A program made the translations under genes and the position numbers. Under the pieces are notes generated by a model. That model worked only from the letters and a program-made list of their open reading frames with translations, ran no database searches and was not told the DNA's origin. Below, piece after piece: positions 1 to 13,380 of a stretch of DNA of 64,000 nucleotides. This DNA is from Maratus speciosus. Its lineage: Eukaryota; Arthropoda; Arachnida; Araneae; Salticidae. Numbering within the stretch: the stretch's first letter is position 1; each line of letters begins with the position of its first letter. The stretch spans positions 160,018,761-160,082,760 of the forward strand of contig OZ010799.1 in the NCBI GenBank assembly GCA_963932465.1, given 5' to 3'.

Positions 1-3000
1 TTATGCTGGTCAAATGTTGATAGTTTCAAATAAACACAATTTTCATAATTCCAACTGATTCATATTTTGTCCGAAGGATTTGTAGACGTACTGTGTGCTG
101 TAATATGTGCCATACAAAATAATTTTAATATTTTATGCAACAAAAATGTAATAGCACATTACAAAATTCCACGACAAATATTGCAGTACAATTTCCTACT
201 TTCATAAAAATGTGTAATTTTACGTCACATCATTGAAAAAAACTATAAAAGAGGAATAAAACGAAATAAAAATAATCCACCTGAAGAAAAGGAAAATAAA
301 AATATGGTGCTTAATCATTTTCGAAAAGTTTAGAGGGTAATTTTTAATAATATTGAATCGGGATAAAACAAATAGAGAACGCTTTGATTTATAATTCTAT
401 ATCGTTTTGGGGCAGGATATGTACTTCAAGAACGGATTTGAGGGGGGTCCGGGACACAAAAATCTTAAAATTTTCAAAAAAAAAAACTTCTATTGGATTA
501 AAAATTTCTCTGCCGTTTTTTGCTTAAAATGACATTTAAATCATGTTTCTATCTTATTTAGAACAGGAAATATTAATTTTTTCGTTTGGTTTTGTTTCCA
601 GATTTCTACCTTTCAAGCTATGGTTGTCAAAGTAATGATTTCTTGTGAAATTGCGTTTTTCTTCAAGATGGGTTTTTTTCAGCATTACACATATTTAAAT
701 TGTTATAAATCAATAACCGTTACAGATAAATTGTTCAAACTTAGAACATGTCTTTTTCAATAGCTTTTCTTTAATTTAGATATTGCAAATTGAAAAAAAT
801 ATATTACTTTTGAAAATATGATTTTTTTTAAAGTTACATCCTTTTTTTTTTTTTTTTTTTTTTTTACTTTAAATATTTTTATTTATTTTTTAATTAATAT
901 TTTTTTAAATGCTGAATCTATATTAAAACTTATATATTTCTGTTTATTTAAATGAAAAAAAAATGAAATTCTATAAATAATATTTAGAGTTATAACGATT
1001 TAAAACAACCAAACTTTAAAAAAAAATTAAATAAAAAAAAATTAAATAAAATATGAGAAGTTTTATCATGCGGTAATGTTTACAAATGATACGGTTACTC
1101 ATCACAAAAAATTTCAATATTTCAACTCAATAAATAAATTTTTTTTGAAAATATGACCCGGACCCCCTTAAAAAAGCTTTATAAATATGAATTAAAACTT
1201 ATTTTTATATTAAAGATACTCGGTATCAAAAAATTTCATTTTGTAACTATAATCTATATTATATTTTTAGGTTCATATTTGAATAAAGCATAGTCATAAT
1301 AGATCATAAAATGTGTTAAATTCTCATTATAGCATTAATTAAAAAAAATAATTTGAAAAAATTAACAATTTTAAAATCCGTTCTTCTTTTTCATTTTTCA
1401 TATTTGGAAATAGGTTTTTTTTTATCCTTTATTCAGAGTACTTTTTTCAATAAATCTAAGTATAGAATTTTTTATTAGTCCATTAGATCAGGAGAAAAAA
1501 GTTATTAGTGAATGTTAATGGAAAAAAACGTGGGAAAATAACATGTTTTAAATTCATATATATATATATATATATTTAACCCTTAAATGCCTGGCTTTTC
1601 AAAAATCATTGTAATAATGTTTTTTGGCTTTCATTTTTTAAATAAATCATGGGAAAAATACTTTAAAAAAATCATATTTTGTTTTAAGTATGGTTTACGG
1701 CTAAAAAACAGTTTGTTACTAATCGGCGATACTGGTCTTTAATTGAAAAAATAATTTCCCTTGATAAAATTCTATAATATTAAACACACAAGAATTTTAG
1801 AAACTATAATAAGAAATAAATTTCACTTGCTTACTGCAGAACAAAAATAGGGTATTTCGCAAGCTTCCAAACAAACCAAAAAGAACAAGTAGCAACAATC
1901 TATATAATAAAAGCTGTCATCAATAGTTCCGGGTTGACCGCTTCACTTTTTGTATGCAAAGCGGTCAATTTGGTAATTTAATATTAGCCGGGAGCACGTG
2001 ATAAATCGCCAAATATTGTAAATATCATGTCATCACTATTATAATAGTCCATTTCATGCGATTGTCATAAACAATTTTTCGCTTGATAAATTAAAACAAA
2101 GCTTTGATGTTCAAATTAAATGTCATGGTTCATGGTATTATTTATTACTTTTTTTTAACGCAATTATTGAGAGTCATAAACTTTAAATATTTCAGTTTTA
2201 AAGTTATGCATTTTAAATAAAATGATTGAAAGCACTATATTTTAAACGAAATTAATGAAATACGAAAAAATACGACGGGAACAATGTTTGGCGATTTATC
2301 ACCTGCGCCCGGCTAACATAAAAATGCCGAGTTAAGGATTTTTGTATCAGAATCTTCGGATTTGGCTGAAGATTGAACAAGTAAATTAAATTATGTATAA
2401 AAGTAATGTGATACAATGCTTAGCATATGTTTAAGGGAGACAAAACTGGTCGCCAAGGGCGGCTAGTTGAAAAAATAAATCTATCTTTATTCTTAAACAG
2501 AACAAGTGTTTCCATCTACGTGTTGAAATGTTACTACTACGTGTTAAGTATATCTCCTTTATTATATTATTATCGAATCCTTCTGAAATTTGGACAGAAT
2601 GTTCTAAAAGTACTAAAGCACATTTAAAATAAAAATCTGAATTTCGACATTTTTTATCAAAATGACAGGTACTGAGTCCCCTTAATTATGCTTGTCTTTT
2701 ACATGAAGAACGGATAATACATAACGTTCATAATTATTTCTAGTTCGGTGAGAATACATCAAAATTAATGTCACAGAACAATGTGTACATTTTCTGCTTT
2801 CAACACATTCAATAACGTAATTATGATTAAAAGAAAGATCATAATAATTTAACTCACTAACGTAAATTTTTGTAATAGAATCTACAGATTTCATATTTTT
2901 TAAATGCATTGCTTTATTTTCGTTCACATCTGAATTACTTACTAGTACAATGATTTTGAATTTATGGTTTATTGAACGTACGATTACTAAATAAATTAAT

Positions 3001-3121
3001 TCTGAACTTTCTATGGGAAAACTACTATTTCCAAGTGTTACCAATAACATCGCGGTCGGCAGACCTATCACTATATCTTAATAGTGATTTTTAACTTATT
3101 TAATCTTTTCATGCAGGTGTT
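1..3121. other. AT-rich non-coding stretch
   Basis: No exon or transposase is supported here. The sequence holds homopolymer runs (a T run near 841-865), a TA microsatellite near 1556-1575, an inverted pair of GGGGGTCCGGG-type motifs near 436-448 and 1148-1168, and a dispersed repeat block at about 1372-1552. Short frames at 2427-2627 and 2682-3071 lack recognisable domains and have the composition of surrounding noise. It lies downstream of the minus-strand gene ending at 13523. Confidence 0.6.
1372..1552 (+). repeat. Dispersed repeat copy shared with 35505-35690
   Basis: About 180 bp here matches the reverse complement of 35505-35690 at roughly 80 percent by eye. Shared landmarks include TTTATCCTTTATTCAGAG, GTCCATTAGATCAG and AACGTGGGAAAATA in the same order. 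No coding capacity was seen, and the family was not recognised. Confidence 0.6.
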
Positions 3122-3125
3122 TTAA

Positions 3126-3625
3126 CCCTTTATCTACTGAATTATGAATTCATGAAAATTTTATCTTTTAAAGCATTTTTCGTGAATTGGTTAAACGACA
3201 TTAGAATATTTACATAGTCATTTAATAAATTTTAGAAGTATTAATTAAATATGAATTTATAGGGATTTTGTGCAATATTTAGAACCCCACTCTAATCTTT
3301 TATTTTAAATATTTTTCTTAGTATTCTGCAGAATTAGGAAATGTACAAATATAATGTTATTACAATAGAAATATTTATGAATTGAAAATTTCACCCCCAC
3401 CCCCCCACCCCCCCCCAAAAAAAGCCAAGAAAGCTGAAAAGATGCAAGGGCAAAAGATATCCGTTTTAAAATATTTTTGTTTTGTGTAACCAATAATACC
3501 TTTGGAACAAGATAAAGTAATGTATCTATAGCTCATTCTAAACTGTATTAACACTAATCGATGTATGAAATGAATTTTATAAGTTATTTTAATGGTACTT
3601 ATAAGTACCTTCAGTAGATAAAGAG
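3126..3625. mobile_element. piggyBac-like MITE, copy 1
   Basis: This 500-bp non-coding element is flanked by TTAA at 3122-3125 and 3626-3629. Its ends are inverted repeats: CCCTTTATCTACTGAA on the left and TTCAGTAGATAAAGAG on the right. A TTAA target site and ends starting with CC are the piggyBac pattern. A second full-length relative is at 18588-19081 and a broken one at about 7674-7925. A C-rich run (about 3392-3416) interrupts this copy. No transposase is present. Confidence 0.8.
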
Positions 3626-4027
3626 TTAAACACATGAAAAATTTTGATTTCGGAGACAAATATTTAAAGTGGCCCCATGCACTGATTTTTGCACTAATCA
3701 CTTCAGTTCTTTTTTTTTGTTTATACTATAATATGTTCTCCCCTGCAATATAATATATAATTTGCATTAAATATTGTATAATTAATAGATAATAATTACT
3801 CCTTAACGTATGCTTTTTATCGATATTTTTTTCCTTGCGCGCACGATAACTCCAAATGTATTAAATGTAATGATTCGAAACTTTATATGTATCTGTACTA
3901 GGTCATTTTCTTCAAACTGAACTAAAATCTAAGAAATTTAACAAAAAATATTGAATGTATGGATATTCGAGTGACAAAAATGATCAAAATTTTCATATTT
4001 TTATTTAAAAAAAAAAAAAAAAAAAAA

Positions 4028-4311
4028 CTTTAGAATTTTTTTGTTTATTCATTAGATTATAGTCCATTTTATTTTTGTAATATTCTTAAACTTATATTAA
4101 AAGTTTCAAAGCTCTAGACGGTATAGATTTTTTTAATCATGTGCGCAAGCTATATACATATTTATTTTAAAAATAGGAAAAAAAAACTTTAGAAGTTTTT
4201 TGTTTATTCATTAGATTATAGTCCATTTTATTTTTATAACATTTTTAAACTTATATTAAATGTTTCAAAGTTATAGAAGGTATAAAGTTTTTTAATCAAT
4301 TGCGCAAGCTA
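4028..4311. repeat. Two-copy 159-bp tandem duplication
   Basis: Two similar blocks start about 4028 and 4187. Both contain TTGTTTATTCATTAGATTAT (4041 and 4200, a 159-bp offset) and both end with a GCGCAAGCTA motif. They lie in the loop of the larger inverted repeat. Nothing coding was seen. Confidence 0.7.
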
Positions 4312-4763
4312 CCGGGTGTCCTAAACAGGACTGAGTGATTTTAAAATTAAATAACTTGCAAACGGTGACATATATTTAAAAAATTCTTGCAGGAGGGTTA
4401 TGCATAAGGTCAAACTTTTTTTACAGTGATTTTCGATTTTAGTTCGAATTACAAAAAATAGATGGCGCTGTAAGCAATAGGCGCTAAATACAGGCTCGAT
4501 ATTTTTGCCTTTCTCTTCTCCCATACAGAAAAAGGGGATGAAAATGTATTGAGTTCGTCCCGAAGTACCAAAAGATGAGCTTGAATTTAGCGCTTATTGA
4601 TCGCAGCGCCATCTATTGTTTGTAATTCGAACTAAAATCGAAAATCACTGTAAAAGAACTTTTGACCTTATGCATAACCCTCCTGCAAGAATTTTTTAAA
4701 TATCTGTCACCGTTTGCAAGTTATTGAATTTTAAAGTCAGTCAGTCCTTTTTAGGACACCCGG
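4312..4763. mobile_element. Palindromic Tc1/mariner-type MITE (CCGGGTGTCC ends)
   Basis: This 452-bp element is flanked by TA (4310-4311 and 4764-4765). It starts CCGGGTGTCCTAAA and ends with the complement, and its arms of about 160 bp are almost fully inverted copies. Both arms carry an ATAGATGGCGCTG motif. TA flanks and long inverted ends fit a Tc1/mariner-related non-autonomous element. It is inserted inside the larger inverted repeat. Confidence 0.8.
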
Positions 4764-5044
4764 TATATACATTATTATTAATTAAAGAAAGCACACATTA
4801 AGGAATAATTATCAATTAATTATACAATGTTTAATGCAAATTATGTATTATATTGCATGGAGAACATATTATAGTATTTAAAAAAAAAAAACAAAAAAAA
4901 ACAAAAAAAAAAAACAAAAAAAAAACGAGTTCCTTAGTGCAAAAATGAATGCAATGGACCACTTTAAATATTTGTCTCCGAAATCAAATTTTTCACCTGT
5001 TTAAAGGGTCGTATGTCTCCTTAAACTTTATTTGTGCCTTTTAA

Positions 5045-5247
5045 CCCTCTCGCTGCGCAGCTCGTCAAATTAATACTATTTGGTTGTTCCCACGAGTTAT
5101 TTTTTAGCGAAAACTTTGTCTGATTCAATCAGGACATTTTCCCCGATTACGATAGTAAAAAAATTCTGCTTTAAAGAACCGGTGTTAAACAATTAAAAAT
5201 TCTGTAAAAGACACTCATCGCGAAGAATTACTTACGCAGCGAGAGGG
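5045..5247. mobile_element. TTAA-flanked MITE (CCCTCTCGCTGCG ends)
   Basis: This 203-bp element is bounded by TTAA at 5041-5044 and 5248-5251. Its terminal inverted repeats are CCCTCTCGCTGCG and CGCAGCGAGAGGG, a perfect 13-bp match. The TTAA target and CCC termini fit piggyBac-type mobilisation. It is non-coding and differs in sequence from the 500-bp MITE family at 3126. Confidence 0.8.
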
Positions 5248-6021
5248 TTAAGAAGGTCGATACCTAAATCACCCTTCCTCAAACCATTAATAACAGACTT
5301 TTTGTGGTTAACGAGACCGTGGAACTTTATCGGAGCAGAAATCGACCAAAAATCGAAAATTATTTATTTTTGTGCACATTATTATTCTTCAATTTTTTCT
5401 GAGCCATTTGCAAAAAACCGCATGCTGATGCGGTTATTCTTCGCAAACAATGTTTGAATTGTGTACACAAACCATTTTTTGACCTTTAATATATTTTAAA
5501 TCGGTTTTATTCAAATATGATTTTTCAATGTTTTTAGATTTTTGAAATACTCCATGCGTCATAATTTTTTATCAAAATTCATGAATTTGATAAAGAAGAA
5601 ACCTTGCTTACATATAGTATTGCTTACATAGAAACTGTTATGCATTTTAAAATTCGATTTGATTAAGATAATTAAATTTTATTTTTAATTTATTAAAAGG
5701 CAAAATTTTGATAAAAATCGATATCGAATTCAGAAAAAAAAATCTCTAAAAACTTAACTATTCAAAGGATTAAAAAATCAATACACAGATTTGTTTGTAA
5801 TAGTGTTTTAAGTGATTAAATTGCAAAATTAAAGAAATATCTAAAAAAAATATAACGCATGGAGCATTTTAAAATTTCGTTTTTAAAAAATCTTAAAATT
5901 ATAATAAGATTGGGAATTTCTTTTAAGGTATTTCATATAGTTACGTTGAAACGTATATTGCCACAAAATTTCATATTTCCATGATGAAAAAAAAAAAAAA
6001 AGAATACCACCGTCCTCTTAA

Positions 6022-6218
6022 CACTTTCAGTGTGGGAGTCGACAGAAGTCGACATAAGGGTCCGAGTGCAAAAGTCGACATCTAGGAATTGTTTGCTGTA
6101 GACTACAATACGCGTCGAGTATTGTGCTCACTGCAGTGCGTCATGGGCTTAGCAGTGATGGCGTATTGCAGGTGAATCCCCCCCCCAAAAAAAAAAAAAA
6201 AAATCCGAAAAGAAAGGG
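6022..6218. mobile_element. Probable TTAA-flanked MITE with GTCGAC motifs
   Basis: TTAA at 6018-6021 and 6219-6222 bounds 197 bp whose ends are CACTTTC and GAAAGGG, an imperfect short inverted repeat. The interior carries repeated GTCGAC or GTCGACA motifs and is more GC-rich than its surroundings. A C run followed by an A run lies near 6179-6203. It is probably a third small piggyBac-like family; the short ends make this less certain. Confidence 0.5.
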
Positions 6219-6559
6219 TTAAACAAAGTTCTCAAGCAATATCCGCAAATATTAACGCTAAAATTACCACGAGGGGTCATTTGACTTTATTTCGGATCGA
6301 ACCAGAAATTTCTTCACAAAATAAATTTAAAATGTACAATAAAGATATAATGTTAAACAAGTCAAACAATTTTACATAAAAATTCTGGTGTAAAATATTT
6401 TTATAAAACTTGAGTAAAATTTCCGATTCTTTTAGTGTTAATAGCTCTATTTGCGATTGGCCCGTGATTGAGTTGTTGAAAATATTTGTTCTAGTTCAAT
6501 AAGAGTTAAAGTGAGAATTTTAAAGAAATTTAGAAAAAATAATATTCTGTAACATAAAA

Positions 6560-8530
6560 GGGAAAATAACTAAATATTTTGTCAATTATTTTATTACAAA
6601 GCGACAATGAAATAACTGAACAAAAACGTTTTGAAAATAATACAAAGAAACAAAAATGCAAAACATGAAAAATAATCCGAGAAAGTGTAACGTTATTAAT
6701 AAGAAAATATCAATACAATTTTATCCCAACAAAGCAAACAGCAATATATGCATATGTGCTTTAATCCTTTTTTAAAATAGTAACAAAAATAATCTTTAAA
6801 TACACAACTGAGGATTTCTTCACAGAAATTGTACAGAAAATGTATAACAGATATGCTAACATTAACAAATGAAATGCCTGGACGTTTAGAAGTAAAAATG
6901 GGCAATGTAAAGACATGTGTGCGTAAAAAAAAAAAAAATTTTATGAAGCTAAGTGTCAAAAAGAATCGTATGAAATTTGAAAGAAAAGAGTTCAAATTAA
7001 GATAAAACATAACTACGTTGCTAGAAAATAAATGGTTAATTATTTTCTTACAAGGCGGCATCATACTTATACTGAAATAAATAAAAAATTATGACACTTA
7101 AAAAAATGATACAAAGAAATGAGAATACAAAACAAAAACAAATTCCACAAATCACAACAAAAACATCACGTAATCCAATTTTATCATAACCAAGCATACA
7201 ACATGTATATATATATATATATATTATATATGTGTGCGCGTGTAATTTAATTTATTTTTCCAATGGTAACAAAGGTAGTTTTTGAATAAGCAACCAAAGA
7301 TTACTTCAGACAAAATGCACAAAATATTAGAGATTTATTATTAAAAAAAAAAATCTGTTTATGAATTTGTGCTCATCAGCCTCACAAAGCATCATTGGAA
7401 ATAAAAAAACAAAAAGAGCTCAGATAATTATAAAACATAACTAGAATGCTAGAAAAATAAACGGTCAAGTTTTTTATCACTAAACGGCATCATTTATACT
7501 AAAATGACTGAATCTTTATGAAATTTGTTTTAATGATACAAATAAACGTTATTGCGAGAACTTAAAAAAATAATCAGAGTTATCATGAATAATCACAATA
7601 AATTATCCTGTAATCCAATTTTACAACAAACAGCAATGTAGATACACACACATATATATCCCTTAACAGTTAACACATTATATGCCAAATTATGAATTCC
7701 TGAAAATTTCATCTTCTAAAGCATTTTTCGTGAATTTTTGAATCTATATTAGATACACAATCATTTAATAAATTTTAGATGGATTTTGGCAATTAAAATT
7801 AAATAATTAAAATTGAATTTATAAGGCTTTTGTACAATATTTATAACTCCACTCAAATATTTTATTTAAAATGTTTTTTTTTTAGTATTTTATAGAATTA
7901 GGAAATGTACAAATATAGCACTCGGTGTATATATATATATATATATAGTATATATATAGGTGTATATATGTAAAACAACAATAATCCCCGAAAAATCTTT
8001 GAATAGTGCATAACAAAACAACTATTCGAGTTATAGAGAGAATACTTTTTAAAATACATCTGCATAAACGTTTATCAGAATGCATTATTAGAAAAAAATC
8101 AATAATTCAGATTAATGTGAAAAAAGAATAATTCAAATTAATATAAAACATAATAATGTTGCTAAAGAAATAAGTTTCAGATAACATAAAATAATACACA
8201 TTTTGGTTAGAAAAAAATATATTTTAACACTTGTGCATAAAACAATTACACGAAAAAAGGTTTCGAAAACGAAAACAGATTAGATTAAAATAGAACATAA
8301 CAATGAAGCTAGCGCAATAAATTTTGTACTATGCCAAATAACAAAAAAATACTGATGTTCTTATGAATAATGTCAAACAATAAAAAAAATACTGATACGT
8401 AGAAAATGTGTTTTTAAACAAAAAATGCACAAAATAAAAATAAAAAAAAGCATAAATTAAATAAACTTCAGATTAGAAATATAAAACCATAGATACGATG
8501 TTAGAAAGAGATAGCTTATGATAATGTCAA
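6560..8530. repeat. Diverged long-unit tandem array
   Basis: Successive blocks of roughly 430-480 bp share the same ordered landmarks: a sequence around ATAAAACATAACTA..TGCTAGAAAATAAA (about 7000, 7430, 8150, 8290), a block around CGTAATCCAATTTTAT (about 6700, 7170, 7610), and a segment with AATGATACAAA (about 6635, 7110, 7535). Similarity is modest and interrupted by TA microsatellites (about 7205-7225, 7927-7950) and by a MITE fragment. No coding function was seen. Confidence 0.5.
7674..7925. mobile_element. Truncated piggyBac-like MITE, copy 3
   Basis: After TTAA at 7670-7673 the sequence follows the left half of the 3126-3625 element (AATTATGAATTC, AAAGCATTTTTCGTGAATT, then AGGAAATGTACAAATATA). 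It stops at a TA microsatellite around 7927. The right terminus is missing, so this is a broken copy. Confidence 0.65.
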
Positions 8531-8724
8531 ACAATACAAATAATACTGATGTTGGTTATGGCCATTCTCAAACACTTAAACATACACAGAATATCATCCG
8601 AATAGATCTGCCAATTTTTACGCGTTTTTGTTACTGCTATTTTGTACTTGTAAAATATTTCTTATTCAAACGTAAGGAAAATAAGAGTCGAATATTTCCT
8701 CTTTAAAAATAGTTGTTAGAGAAG

Positions 8725-8763
<39 letters not shown>
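8725..8763. repeat. 39-bp poly(A) tract
   Basis: A pure A run. No retrotransposed transcript could be recognised upstream of it, so it is recorded only as a homopolymer. Confidence 0.9.
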
Positions 8764-8764
<1 letters not shown>

Positions 8765-10940
8765 CAGCTTAAAAGTTGGCATCTGGGTCATTCCATGCAA
8801 AATGAGCAAATCAGCTGTGGCACACATGTCACAGATTTTAATCAAAATCAGTCTATAAGTAGATCATATCTATTTATGAGTAAATGTAAAATAATAGATT
8901 TTTGGATTGTTAATTTAAGTATTAAAATTTACATTAAAAGTGAATGTAAAATCGAGGTATTGTCTACGTGCTTAAAATTTCAATTTCGATTATTAGCCTT
9001 AGGAATGGAAAGAATGTATTAAAAATTATTTATAATTAGGAATGAATGATGATTAACAGACTGGCGTAAGTTAGTAATTGTATTTTTATTTCGTATCGAG
9101 AAAAAAAATTATTTTTGAAAATTTTTGGAAGAAAAAAGCAATATTTCTATTAATCCTTTACACGCGAAGGACAGCCTTGGCAAGCTGTAAATTGCTACAC
9201 CTTATAGCTAAAAGTATATATCTGAAATATCGAAAGTTTCATTCTTGCCTTTTTTATTCCTTAATGAGAAAGAAAGTAAATAGCAAAAAATGTTGAGGGT
9301 AAAATGCAATATTTCTATCACTTCTTTTTAAAGTCAAGGAAAGCTTTATTAAACTTTTAAATTATTTGATATTACAGATAAATGTGTATACTTTAAATAC
9401 AAAAACTTTTATTCTTGCTTTCAGTTTATTTTTGACTCAAGAGAATTTTAAATTAGAGTAGAAAGAACTGACTGAGCTAAACGAAAAACTATATATCAAT
9501 TCTAAATTCAAATAAAAAAAAAAACTAGATGACAGCACTAAATTTGTTTTCCCGTGAAATCGTGCAATATTTTAAGATACGCGGGCGAATTCAAAGAAGT
9601 ATAGCGAATGGAATGTAGAAAACATTACTATTTTGAACCCATTTTTCTTCTGTTAGGAATCAAAAGTCAATCTTGATTTTTTTTTAACGTATCATGGACT
9701 TATTAATCTTTATGTCTGTGCAATATTGTTAATGTCAGGCCTGTTCTTTATTTATTTTTTGCTTATACAGAAGAGGAAAATCGTGATTTTGTAATTTTTT
9801 TCAAAGTTTCTAAGTTTTTTTGAAGATGAAGGAAATAAATGGCCACTTTAAAACTTGGGGAAGTCGATCTACATATGACATACTACATCAGGCATTAATT
9901 TCACAGAGGTTTTTTAATTCCTTTGATTTTTATAACGTTTCTAATTTTCTCAAAATTCACAAATTTTCAATTTTTGCAACCAATTTATAAATAATCATGG
10001 TGTTACTAGATTATTATTACTCAGTAAATAAGAAGATAATTTTTCAGAGTTTACAAAATATAAAAAAAATATCCTTTCTGTTAAACAGTTTTCAAGATAC
10101 AGAACTTCAAACTTGCAACTTTGGACGATTGCGCACATGCCATTCTATATCACAAGTTTTTTAAATGTCCAAAACTGCTAAAAAAATTTATTTTTTGTCA
10201 AGATATTTTGCAGAGCATTACTTGAATATTAATTGAACCTGTGCATCGAATTTTATTAAAATTGGTTAGTATGTGGCCACGACTTTTTTTTTAATTTTTA
10301 CTCATTTTACTTATATATCAGTGCCCATTATTTAACCCATCTATGAAAAATGAAAGCAAATGAGGCACTGATAATTAAGCAAAAATTTAGAGGAACATAA
10401 GTAAAAAATAACAATAATACAGAGCAACAAACTGCGAAAAATACGACATAAAAAAAAAAAAATGATCGTTGATGTTACAAATAGGGTGTAATTTTCTGAA
10501 ATCCTAATCAGACATATAATGAAAACAGAAATTACAAATAGAAAATAAGCAACACTTTAGATAGAGATAAGAATGATTTTTTTTAACTCTAGATAATGTT
10601 AAACAGCAGGAATGGACTGATGATAACTACTGAAAGATTGTAAAACATAAACGTATCCAAACGCATCCTCCAAAAATGTATACACAAAATATCAGTAAAA
10701 AGCATTACATTTTAATTTAGAGGGGTATGATTTTGAAAATAACAAAAATTCAAGAAAAATAAGCTCTTAATAGTATCAATCGGAAGATTGGTGATGGTTA
10801 TAAAGAAATTATGTTTCTGTTAACTTGTGCACAAAATAATATTAGGTAAAAAACAATACAGCAAATTAACATAATTTTAAGTATAACAAAGTTACAACGA
10901 ATTAACTCTATATATAAAGCCAAATAAAAATATCACGTTT

Positions 10941-11150
10941 AACAGATCACTAATTTGATAAACTTGGAATAAAACATATCACTTTTTTGTTGAACATCAA
11001 GTATAACAGATCACTAATTTGATAAACTTGGAATAAAACATATCACTTTTTTGTTGAACATCGAGTACAACAGATCACTAATTTGATAAACTTGGAATAA
11101 AACATATCACTTTTTTGTTGAACATCAAGTATAACATATCACTAATTTGT
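10941..11150. repeat. 64-bp tandem repeat, about 3.3 copies
   Basis: A 64-bp unit beginning AACAGATCACTAATTTGATA recurs at 10941, 11005, 11069 and partially at 11133. The copies are nearly identical (AAGTAT versus GAGTAC at one spot and CAGATC versus CATATC in the last). This is a recent minisatellite-like expansion with no coding frame. Confidence 0.9.
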
Positions 11151-12479
11151 TTATAACTCATATCGTACAGCTGTTATATACATAAGACAGATTTATTAAA
11201 ACTTTAAAAGAAAAATAACATCAAAACCACTTTAACCTACAAATATCAATAACAACAATGTAAAACAAATCACCGGTTTACCATATCACAAATTTAATAC
11301 AAGCATTTTTAAGTATAACCATATTCGCCATTTATGCAGAATTTTTAATACCATGATGTAAAATTAAATATACACTTCGCCAATAATGCAAATGAAAAAG
11401 GACACGCATTAGTTTTGTACAAAAATCGGATTTATTCTTCAATCCTTCCAGGAGAAGACTTTTCCTTTCATAGACCATAAAATCCTATATTAATTCATAT
11501 TGTACTGGTGCTATATAAATAAGACAGCTATATTAAAACGTATTAAAGCAAAAATAACATAATCTTCGACCTATTAAAACCTGTTTAAAATAAAAATAAC
11601 GTATGGAATTTCGGTCTATTTCAAAATCGTTATTGGAAAGTTTATCTAATCTATTTTTCTTTTCAAGGAGGTTTAGTCTTTTCAAGGGGGAAAGCCCAAT
11701 ATGGCTCTAAAAATCTCTTATAAGATTTGTTTTTTAATTTTTACTCAAAATTCAAAATAATTTTTGAATATTGTTCCACCATGAAACAAAAATGTCTAGA
11801 GATACGGGTGTTGTTGAACTTGTTTAACTAAATTCTACGTAGATTTTTAGATATTAAAATTTATAATTTTTATTTCGGTAATATTTAAGAACCTATTTAA
11901 CATTTAAAAATATTTTAGAATCCCTCACAATTTAGTAATTTTTAAAACTATAATAGTATATTTTTGGATGTCAACTTGGTGGTGATGAAAACGAAAATTC
12001 GGAAAATAATTTTAATCAATGAGTAATTTTTTTTTATGAAATTTCTTCATTATATACTATTAAAAAGTCACCATCTCTGAAATCGAAATTTATTCTAAAT
12101 ACGCTAAGTAAAAATGTTTTTGCCATTTTACTCTATTGAAGGCAGAAATGGACCAACACAATATATCAGGCCATTCTAATCACTGTCTGTGTCAGGGTGA
12201 AAAAACATCTATACAGATTTATAGACATATGGAATGTAACCTCTCTTTTATGAAATATATATGTACAATTAATGCTCACCACATCTACAAAATTAATGAA
12301 TACGTTTAATTTTTTTTTTTTTTTTTTTGATATGCACCTACAAATCAACATCAAGATTTTAAAACAAATTTTGACACTAACTTGCTTACTAAATAACAGC
12401 AAAATTTAAAAGTTTTTTTTTTTTTTCGCACGGCCTTTATCATCAACAATAATAACTAAAACAAATTGCATTACAAATA

Positions 12480-13380
12480 AACAAAACAAGAGTAATGGGG
12501 ATTCATACATTATCTTTGGGGCTTCGTACTTTAGTACTTTAGCAAAACAATAGGCAAATTAAAATACTAAAAACATTTTTACTGTTGGTTGCAAATAAAT
12601 GTGAGTATTACTTTTAAATCAATAACAAAATTACAGTTAGTTTCTTACTGGTTCATCAAAAGAGCATTACCACTATAACAAATATATATAAACAAACGGA
12701 TTTACGATAACTTTTTTCTTGGTGATTATATATAAATGAGTATTATTTTACGAAATTATTGTAAATTCGTAATAGGTAAATTGGTGAATTTACGAAAATA
12801 ATCTTCATGTTTATTTTCACAAAGTATTAATAAAAAAATGCGATTATAGTACCTTTCATTACTCGTTTTTAACGAGTATAGTTGCATTCACAAAACAATA
12901 AACGAACAAAAGTGCGAAGAGTTTTGGTGATTACAAATAAATGAGCATTATTTTACCAAATGATTAAATGAAACTGCAATAAAACTTCTATTACAGATTG
13001 ATTCATTTAATAAATGAAAATTATTATTTTAACAAAACAATATAAACAAACGAATTTACAGTAAATTCCTTGATTACCTATAAATGGATACTACTTGAAA
13101 AAAATGAAACAGGCAATTACTGTCAATTACCTATTGGTAAATTTTATATCTACTTTAAATAATTTTGAGTAATTTTCACATAACTTTAACAAAATTCTCG
13201 CAAGATACCAAATCCTTACAAATTTGATGTATGAGTATTATCAGTTTCACACAATAAGCGAATGAAAGTATAGTAACTTTCTTACAGGTGATTGCAAATT
13301 AAAAGATATAACTGCAAGAAAAACAAACGAAATTACAGTAACTTTCATTTTGGCAATTTGTTTAACTGCCCGAAAAAGTC
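12480..13380. repeat. Diverged tandem repeats around ACAAATAAATGAGTATT
   Basis: Blocks with the same order of motifs (CAATAAACAAACGAATTTACAGTAA, then TTGGTGATTACAAATAAATG, then AGTATTATTTTAC) recur near 12585, 12690, 12890, 13040 and 13250, spaced about 150-200 bp apart with substantial divergence. The array lies immediately downstream of the terminal coding exon and may partly be 3' untranslated sequence. No function is inferred. Confidence 0.45.

Larger units (their letters stand above)
3630..5010. repeat. Large inverted repeat with nested insertions
   Basis: The arms at about 3630-3820 and 4775-5010 are reverse complements of each other at high similarity (for example CGGAGACAAATATTTAAAGTGG on the left and its complement near 4960-4985). 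The interior holds a 159-bp tandem duplication and a TA-flanked MITE. A piggyBac-like MITE abuts the left arm and another TTAA MITE lies just right of the right arm. This looks like a fold-back element that became a landing site for others. Confidence 0.65.

Noticed and set aside
5549..5869. Inverted CCATGCGTCATAATTTTTT / AAAAAATATAACGCATGG pair
   Set aside because: The match is short and A/T-driven; no flanking duplication supports an element.
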